From positions 62,001 to 126,000 of the forward strand of contig JADJWE010000002.1 in NCBI GenBank assembly GCA_016716525.1: a DNA stretch of 64,000 nt, given 5' to 3'. The notes under the pieces were generated by a model. It was not told the DNA's origin. It ran no database searches and saw only the letters and a list, made by a program, of their open reading frames with translations. Source of the DNA: Candidatus Flexicrinis affinis. GTDB lineage: Bacteria; Chloroflexota; Anaerolineae; Aggregatilineales; Phototrophicaceae. Of the stretch, positions 58,979 to 64,000 are shown one piece after another. Position numbers and translations under genes: made by a program. Every line of letters starts with the position of its first letter. Positions within the stretch are counted from its first letter, which is position 1.

Positions 58979-60235
58979 TCAGGCGGGCACGTCGGTCGGT
59001 TCGGATTGGGGCATCTTGGGCACGGCGAACCACAGCACCGCCGCCGCGATCGACTCGCTGACCAGCGCGACCCAGGCCGCGCCCATCGGCCCGTAGACCG
59101 GAATCAGCACGATGGCCGCAACTCCCTGCCCGGCCAACGCCAGCAGCGACACGGTGTTCACCCAGTCCTCGCGCTTGTGGGCGTACCAGTACAGCCCGCG
59201 CAGGTATTTGAGCGACATCGGCAGCAGCGACCACGCGAGGATGCGCAGCACCTCGGCCGAGTCGTCGAACTGTTCGCCGAAGAACGCGCCGATCAGCACA
59301 TAGGCAAGCAGCCATACCAGCGCACCGAACGACAATCCGTACGCGATCAGCCCGCGGCGCGCCCAACGGAACATCTGCTGGAAGCGTGCCGGTTCGGCCG
59401 CCATCAAAGTCAGGAACGGCAGAAGCGCGTCGAAGGCCGCCTGCGGCACCAATCGGCCGGCTTCGATGAAACGTGCCGAGGCCGCGTAACTCCCCGCCGC
59501 CTCCTGCGATACCTGCTGTTCGAGGATCAGCAGGTTCACGCGCATCTGCAGCGCGGCGATCACCGCGGCGATGGCGAACGGCAGCGCGCGGATGAGCAGC
59601 TCGCGGGTCGGCACAACCTCACCGGTCGGCGCTTCTGCGAACGCCACCCGCCAGATCGCATACCCGGCGGCGAGCTGGGCGGCGCTCGTGAGCGTGTTGA
59701 CCCACAGCGCCGTCTCGACCCCATACCCGGAGCCGAATACGATCGCGGTCAGGACGACCTGCGCGGTCAACATGCCAACGTTGAGCGCGGCCGCGGGGCG
59801 CATCCGGCGCTGCGAACGAAACACCGCAGTAAACGACGACACCAGCGGGTTGATGACGATCAGCGGGGTCGAAATCGCGATGCCGCGCGCGACCGCCTCG
59901 CTGCCGGCCAGTACTGGCGCGGCCAGAAGTACGGCAGCGATCAGTGGCAGTCCGACGATCAGGCGCACGCGCAGGCCCGCCGCCAAGTAGGCGCGGGTCG
60001 GCGGGTCGTTCCGATATGCCAGATCGCGGCTGATCAGCGTGCCGACGCCGGCGTCGACCAGCAGGCCCAGCGGGAACACCCACGCGACCGACGCCGCGTA
60101 GACACCCAAGCCCGCCTCGCCAACCGCACGTCCGATCAATACGGACAGGCCGAACGCGAGAATCGCGCCCAGCACGTTGCTGCTCATCAGGGTCGCGATC
60201 GACCCGCGCAAGCTGCGCGGCGCGGCCTCAGTCAT
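58979..60235 (-). CDS. Polysaccharide flippase (Wzx/MATE-like)
   Basis: A 418-residue integral membrane protein with about 12 helices, of the MVF/Wzx oligosaccharide-flippase superfamily. The opening SIATLMSSNVLGAILAFGLSVLIGR and GLGVYAASVAWVFPLGLLVDAGVGT (split here) match family helix 1-2 with the conserved G-x-YA. Such proteins move lipid-linked glycans across the membrane. ATG at 60235 overlaps the FmdB-like stop by 8 bases; longer reading into that gene has no membrane pattern. No polysaccharide polymerase is adjacent, but the membrane glycosyltransferase at 14913 is another glycan-lipid clue. Confidence 0.85.
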   Translation of the reverse strand: MTEAAPRSLRGSIATLMSSNVLGAILAFGLSVLIGRAVGEAGLGVYAASVAWVFPLGLLVDAGVGTLISRDLAYRNDPPTRAYLAAGLRVRLIVGLPLIAAVLLAAPVLAGSEAVARGIAISTPLIVINPLVSSFTAVFRSQRRMRPAAALNVGMLTAQVVLTAIVFGSGYGVETALWVNTLTSAAQLAAGYAIWRVAFAEAPTGEVVPTRELLIRALPFAIAAVIAALQMRVNLLILEQQVSQEAAGSYAASARFIEAGRLVPQAAFDALLPFLTLMAAEPARFQQMFRWARRGLIAYGLSFGALVWLLAYVLIGAFFGEQFDDSAEVLRILAWSLLPMSLKYLRGLYWYAHKREDWVNTVSLLALAGQGVAAIVLIPVYGPMGAAWVALVSESIAAAVLWFAVPKMPQSEPTDVPA

Positions 60236-60530
60236 TGTCGAACAGCGAGGGTGCGTTCTTGCGCACGACATCTTCCCCCAGTTTGTCGCTGAGCTTCTGG
60301 CGCAGCTTGGGCGTCTCTTCGGCCCACTTGCTCCTAAGTTGTTCCTTGGATGCGCCGCGCGAATCGCCGGCGTTGGTCGCCATGCCCCCGGCCACCGCCG
60401 GCACGGTCGTGATGCGCTTGACCGGCGCGGCAAATCCGCATTTGGGGCACGGCGGCGCGTCCGCGTTCATCGCGTGATGCGCTTCGAACAGATGCCCGCA
60501 GTCCGGGCAGCGGTAGTCGTACAAGGGCAT
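60228..60530 (-). CDS. FmdB-family zinc-ribbon protein
   Basis: A 100-residue cytosolic protein. The N-terminus MPLYDYRCPDCGHLFEA and later CPKCGFAAPVKRIT hold the four zinc cysteines of the FmdB ribbon, a putative regulatory protein. The C-terminal half is charged, probably helical (KWAEETPKLRQKLSDKLGED). Start: ATG at 60530, 8 bases after GGAGG; the sequence GGAGGTGATGCGA is a near-perfect anti-Shine-Dalgarno match, which rules out the ATG inside it. Coupled with the flippase gene. Function is not known beyond metal binding. Confidence 0.9.
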   Translation of the reverse strand: MPLYDYRCPDCGHLFEAHHAMNADAPPCPKCGFAAPVKRITTVPAVAGGMATNAGDSRGASKEQLRSKWAEETPKLRQKLSDKLGEDVVRKNAPSLFDND

Positions 60531-60642
60531 TCGCATCACCTCCACGGGTGTTTCGGGTGCTGCAAGTGTGTTGCGCAATTATACCTGAAACGGGCCGACG
60601 CGACGGTCAATCGCCGATCATGTGACGATTTGGCAACGTCAC

Positions 60643-60671
60643 CTGACGTTCTGCGCATACAATGATAGAAT
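60643..60671 (+). promoter_or_regulatory. Promoter of the M28 peptidase gene
   Basis: CTGACG (60643-60648), 17-base spacer, TAGAAT (60666-60671), about 30 bases before the ATG. Four and five of six consensus bases. The remaining gap from 60531 shows nothing else. Confidence 0.55.
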
Positions 60672-60701
60672 CCGCGCTGTACGCTGAACGACTGAGCATC
60701 G

Positions 60702-62081
60702 ATGAAACGACTCTTCACCCTATGCTTGCTGCTGGTGGTGGCGCTGGCAGGCTGCAATCTCGGCATGACCGATGACGCCGGCCCGGCAACTATACAGCCG
60801 CGCCCGCAGATCACCGATCAGCCGCTGCCGACGCTGGGCTACAGCACGCAGATTCCGCAGGTTGGCGGCACGCCGGCCCCGACGCCGATCTCGCAGATTT
60901 CCGGCGCCCAGCTCTACACGCTGCTCAATCAGGTGACGGCCAACAGCCTGCTCAATACGATCACAACGCTGCAGAACTTCAAGACGCGTCATGTCAACAG
61001 CACCCAGTCTTCGGCAACGGAGGGAATCGGGGCAGCAGCCAATTGGCTGTACGGCGAGTTCCTCAAGATTCAGGATCAGTCACGCGGGAACCTGCAGGCG
61101 TTTACGCATCCGTTTCGCGCGACGTTCAACGGGCAGACCACTGACCAGCGCAACATCGTCGGCATCATCAACGGCACGCTGCCGAACACACCGGCCATTG
61201 TCATTGGGGCGCATTACGACAGCCGCACCGACGACTTGACCGACGCGACCGGCGTTGCGCCGGGGGCGGATGACAACGGATCAGGCGTTGCCGCCGTGTT
61301 GGAGATGGCGCATGTCCTGAGCCAACTGCGCCCGCGCAGCACGATCATTCTCGTCCTTTTCTCGGCAGAAGAAGTCGATCGGCAGGGCAGCAAAGCGTTC
61401 GTGCGCGACTACATCAGGTTCTACAACATCCCCGTGCGGGTGATGATCAACATCGACACGGTGGGCAGTACCAACGACCGCTTCGGCAACGTCAACGACC
61501 GTGAACTGCGTATCTTCAGCGCCGGGCCGGACACGTCGCCCTCGCGCGACATGGCGCGCATGATCGACTTCATCACCGATAACCACAGCACCGACCTCAA
61601 GCTGATCTTCGTCGAGGACATCGACCGCGAAGGCCGCTTTGGCGACCACTTCTCGTTCAGTGAAGCCGGCATCCCCGCCGTCCGCATCATCGAGGCGCTA
61701 GAGGACAACGTTAACCGCGAAGGACGCGACTGGGTTCAATACGTCGAGCCGGAGTATCTGCGCAAGAGCGTCCGAACGTTGACCACGATGGTGCTGGCGC
61801 TGGCAGACGGCCTACCCTACCCCGAGACAGTTGTGTTGCGTGACAACGACGATGGAACGCGGCGGCTTGTCTGGGAAAGGGTCGAAGGCGCGACGGGTTA
61901 CGTAGTCGCACTCCGTTTTCCAAACGATGTGACGTTTGAGCAGCAGTTCCCTTCCAGCCCGGAGATAACGGTCTACGACTGCGACTGTTTCACAGCCGAT
62001 CGATATCGTAGTATCGCCGTCGCCGCGATCAACGAGAACGGGATCATGGGGCCGCTGTCGCCCGAGGTCGTCGTCCCGTAG
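60702..62081 (+). CDS. M28-family aminopeptidase lipoprotein
   Basis: A 459-residue exported lipoprotein peptidase. Lipobox LAGC (Cys18) follows the signal peptide MKRLFTLCLLLVVALAG. A Thr/Pro-rich linker precedes the M28 domain. Zinc ligands are all visible: AHYDSR (H171), GADDNGSG, SAEEVDRQGS, INIDTVGS and FGDHFSFSEAGIPA. A fibronectin-like C-terminal domain (about 370-459; RRLVWERVEGATGYVV) ends the protein. It should release N-terminal residues from peptides at the cell surface. ATG at 60702 is preceded by a clear promoter. The next gene follows after 15 bases. Confidence 0.93.
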   Translation: MKRLFTLCLLLVVALAGCNLGMTDDAGPATIQPRPQITDQPLPTLGYSTQIPQVGGTPAPTPISQISGAQLYTLLNQVTANSLLNTITTLQNFKTRHVNSTQSSATEGIGAAANWLYGEFLKIQDQSRGNLQAFTHPFRATFNGQTTDQRNIVGIINGTLPNTPAIVIGAHYDSRTDDLTDATGVAPGADDNGSGVAAVLEMAHVLSQLRPRSTIILVLFSAEEVDRQGSKAFVRDYIRFYNIPVRVMINIDTVGSTNDRFGNVNDRELRIFSAGPDTSPSRDMARMIDFITDNHSTDLKLIFVEDIDREGRFGDHFSFSEAGIPAVRIIEALEDNVNREGRDWVQYVEPEYLRKSVRTLTTMVLALADGLPYPETVVLRDNDDGTRRLVWERVEGATGYVVALRFPNDVTFEQQFPSSPEITVYDCDCFTADRYRSIAVAAINENGIMGPLSPEVVVP

Positions 62082-62096
62082 TATGGAGCACGCCTC

Positions 62097-63464
62097 ATGG
62101 GCATACGCCTAGATTGGGAGTCCGATTCGGCGTCGGCGGGCAAGTCCGCATACGTCGCCACGGAAGACCCCGCGCTTAAGCGCAAGCGGGCTGCGGCTCG
62201 CGCCAAGTTTCTGCTGGTGTTCACCGGCACAGCGATCGTATTCGGCGTGCTCGCGCTGGTCGTCACGTGGCGGTTGAACGAGGCCAACGCCTACATCGAA
62301 TCACTGCTGCGCGACACCGTCGAGGCCGAATTTGCTGCGATGCGTATCGGCGACTGGAACGCGTTCAGCAGCATCCAGCGCAGCGCGTCCGAAGAGTGGC
62401 TAGCCGAGCAGCGCGCGCTCTTCGATGATGTGCAGATCGAGAAGACCAAAGGTACAGTACAGCTCGATGGGGCCGTGCGCTCCATCGATGTCGACGGCAC
62501 GCGCGGCCGCGTGCTGGTTGATTGGGTTCGCAATGGCGTTGCCATCACACAGGCGTGGTTCTACTGGCGCTACGACGACGGCTGGCGGCATGTGCCCTCC
62601 GACCTGACGTTCTGGGGCGAACCGACCGAGCTGCGCGGTACCCTCGTCACCATCGCGCACCGCACGGTGGACGCCGCGCTCGCGCAGACGATGGGCGTGC
62701 GGATCGAGTCGTGGATTTCGAGCACGTGCGGCCCGATCCTCGAGTGTGGCGACCTACCGCACATCACGCTCGACATCCGGCCCGACTTCTACCTGACGAC
62801 GCAGTGGGATGCCCAACAGCCGTGGCGGCTTCTCGTACCGTCTCCCTATGTCGGCGGCGCGTCATCGGCGGTGCCATTCAGCGGCGCGCTGCTGGTCAGC
62901 GTCGCGGACGCGATCGCGACGCGGCTTGTCGCGGTCTCGCTGGCGACCAGCCAACCGTACGATCCGGCTACGGATGCGGGTTACATCGCCAATGGTGTAC
63001 GCCAGTGGCTCGTCGCGCGGTACGCCGGCTACGAGGCGGAGAGCTCGCCGATCGCCAGCCTTGCTGCCCAGCGTGGAACGCCTGCGCTCGGCCAAATGCT
63101 GCGCGCGCTATCGCCGGACTCGTCACTGCAAGTGCTCCTCGACGCAATGGGCACGACCGGCCCAAACAGCGGCGAGATCGACTGGCGTGACTTCATTCGG
63201 TACCGCATCGTGCTAGAAGCATCGCTGGTGGCGCGCGGTGACCCGAGCGTGTCGCGCCTGTACATCGAAGAGCTGCAAAGTCGCGCGACCGAACAGCGCA
63301 TCGATCCGTCACAGCCGGTCGACGTGCGGCTGGCGCAAGCCGTGACCGCTCCAGACGGCTCACCTGCGCTGATCGCCTCCGTGATTGTCGGCGAGGGCGC
63401 AGACGCACGCGAGGAGTCGGTGTACTACTACTGGCGCGACGGGACCTGGCTGCGCGCCAGCTAA
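62097..63464 (+). CDS. Hypothetical membrane-anchored protein
   Basis: A 455-residue protein with a cytosolic basic segment (1-36), one helix (about 38-58, LLVFTGTAIVFGVLALVVTW) and a large extracytoplasmic part. The outer part begins with an NTF2-like pattern (about 60-170; DWNAFSSIQRSASEEWLAEQ, then AWFYWRYDDGWRHV), followed by a helical region with conserved-looking LVARYAGYE. A second NTF2-like closing (VYYYWRDGTWLRAS) ends the chain. Four cysteines are few; STCGPILECGD contains two. It is probably co-transcribed with the peptidase. It overlaps the convergent FAD gene by 4 bases. No function can be named. Confidence 0.78.
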   Translation: MGIRLDWESDSASAGKSAYVATEDPALKRKRAAARAKFLLVFTGTAIVFGVLALVVTWRLNEANAYIESLLRDTVEAEFAAMRIGDWNAFSSIQRSASEEWLAEQRALFDDVQIEKTKGTVQLDGAVRSIDVDGTRGRVLVDWVRNGVAITQAWFYWRYDDGWRHVPSDLTFWGEPTELRGTLVTIAHRTVDAALAQTMGVRIESWISSTCGPILECGDLPHITLDIRPDFYLTTQWDAQQPWRLLVPSPYVGGASSAVPFSGALLVSVADAIATRLVAVSLATSQPYDPATDAGYIANGVRQWLVARYAGYEAESSPIASLAAQRGTPALGQMLRALSPDSSLQVLLDAMGTTGPNSGEIDWRDFIRYRIVLEASLVARGDPSVSRLYIEELQSRATEQRIDPSQPVDVRLAQAVTAPDGSPALIASVIVGEGADAREESVYYYWRDGTWLRAS

Positions 63465-64000
63465 GCGGAACCGCGCAAGCGCCGTAGGCCATCGCGCACT
63501 GCGCCGCGCACGACCGCTGCGGCCATCAAGCCCGGCGTGAGCAGGCGCACCGCCTCAGCCGGCACCTGACGCGTGATGTAGCGGCCCATGACCTGTTTCA
63601 GAATCGGGTCGTCGCCCATCCAACGCGCCATCAGGTCGGTCATCGGCTGCGGTATCGTGGTATACAGGCTGGCTTGAACGCGGTCGAGCAACTGGCGATA
63701 CATGCTGTACGTGCGAATTTGCACCGTCTCGTCGTACCATTCGAGCGCGTGCACCCAATCCATCTCGCCATCTCGCCACTTACGGATCGCCCAGCTCAGC
63801 GCTTTTGCCGTGTACACCGCGTTGTAGATGCCCTGCCCGTCCAGCGGGTCCTGCTGCACCAGCGCATCGCCGACCAGCGCCCATCCCGGCCCGCCGGCCT
63901 GCCGGTAAAGATTGCCGATGCGCTTGATGCCGCGCACGGACGTGACCCTCTCGGCGCCTTGAACACGGCGCCAAACGTCAGGCTGCTGTTTCAGGAACCG
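63461..64000 (-). CDS. C-terminal part of an FAD-dependent oxidoreductase (geranylgeranyl reductase/halogenase-like), cut by window edge
   Basis: The frame is open to the right edge; 179 C-terminal residues are seen. The FAD motif WALVGDALVQQDPLDGQGIY (residues 45-64 of the visible part) matches group A flavoprotein monooxygenases and geranylgeranyl reductases (GD-A-x(n)-DP-x-x-G-Q-G-I). A helical C-terminus follows (about 70-179; DWVHALEWYDETVQIRTY and MARWMGDDPILKQVMGRYIT). The N-terminal dinucleotide fold is outside the window. Substrate could be a polyprenyl chain or an aromatic compound. Its stop overlaps the convergent gene end by 4 bases. Confidence 0.85.
   Translation of the reverse strand, partial: RFLKQQPDVWRRVQGAERVTSVRGIKRIGNLYRQAGGPGWALVGDALVQQDPLDGQGIYNAVYTAKALSWAIRKWRDGEMDWVHALEWYDETVQIRTYSMYRQLLDRVQASLYTTIPQPMTDLMARWMGDDPILKQVMGRYITRQVPAEAVRLLTPGLMAAAVVRGAVRDGLRRLRGSA

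Noticed and set aside
58517..60292. Long plus-strand open frame opposite the SDR and flippase genes
   Set aside because: It spans two genes on the other strand and is made of Arg/Gln/His-rich low-quality sequence.
1..64000. CRISPR arrays, transposases, rRNA genes, riboswitches
   Set aside because: I looked for regularly spaced repeats, transposase motifs, rRNA and conserved aptamer sequences and saw none that could be supported.

Overview
The window is a GC-rich (clearly above 60 % by eye), gene-dense bacterial chromosome segment with short gaps; no gap exceeds 300 bases. Many genes overlap by 4 bases (ATGA, GTGA or TAATG) and GTG/TTG starts are common. Several Thr/Pro-rich linkers follow lipoprotein or signal-anchor segments. 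There is a complete lgt gene, a very large alpha-2-macroglobulin, and repeated bacterial SH3 and Ig-like modules. I infer a Chloroflexota (Anaerolineae-like) genome from this style; there is no rRNA to prove it.

Layout. 1-9 kb: a truncated repeat-like protein, a kynurenine formamidase (kynB), then a minus-strand pair of lipoprotein and 2077-residue alpha-2-macroglobulin with a broken thioester motif. 9-12 kb: an SDR, an OsmC/Ohr peroxidase, a prephenate-dehydrogenase-like protein and two membrane proteins. 12-20 kb: a minus-strand run with an SH3/CARDB protein, maf, a small membrane protein, a family 2 glycosyltransferase, a large membrane glycosyltransferase-like protein, and two related reprolysin-like secreted proteins, one without its zinc site. 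20-26 kb: an ABC-2-like permease, a sarcosine/N-methyltryptophan oxidase relative, Ig-like and DsbA-like surface proteins, and nusB.

26-34 kb holds the first accessory system: a minus-strand operon of ubiquitin-like protein, E2-like protein, JAB-E1 fusion and single-pass membrane protein. Divergent from it is a plus-strand operon of receiver-domain protein, NERD-like membrane protein and AddB/RecB-type nuclease with an iron-sulfur cysteine set. recR and ybaB follow on the minus strand. 35-43 kb is mostly housekeeping: acyltransferase, lipoprotein, tRNA-Pro(CGG) with its terminator, CDP-alcohol phosphatidyltransferase, lgt, an MFS transporter and an ABC transporter pair.

43.4-45.8 kb holds the second accessory system: a 715-residue prokaryotic Argonaute whose PIWI domain has lost at least one catalytic Asp, followed 17 bases later by a small membrane/coiled-coil protein. 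46-64 kb returns to metabolism and secretion: three metallopeptidases (HExxH secreted type, M32, M28), an omega-amidase-like nitrilase, two GH13 enzymes, a PfkB sugar kinase, two SDRs, a Wzx-like flippase, an FmdB-type zinc ribbon, and a truncated FAD-dependent oxidoreductase at the right edge.

Functional logic: the lipoproteins, Ig/SH3 proteins, proteases and alpha-2-macroglobulin form a secreted or cell-surface set, with Lgt as the lipidation enzyme. GH13 and PfkB proteins fit maltodextrin/sugar use. The ubiquitin-like operon and the Argonaute are the two systems most worth follow-up. No CRISPR array, transposase, integrase or replication origin was recognised.
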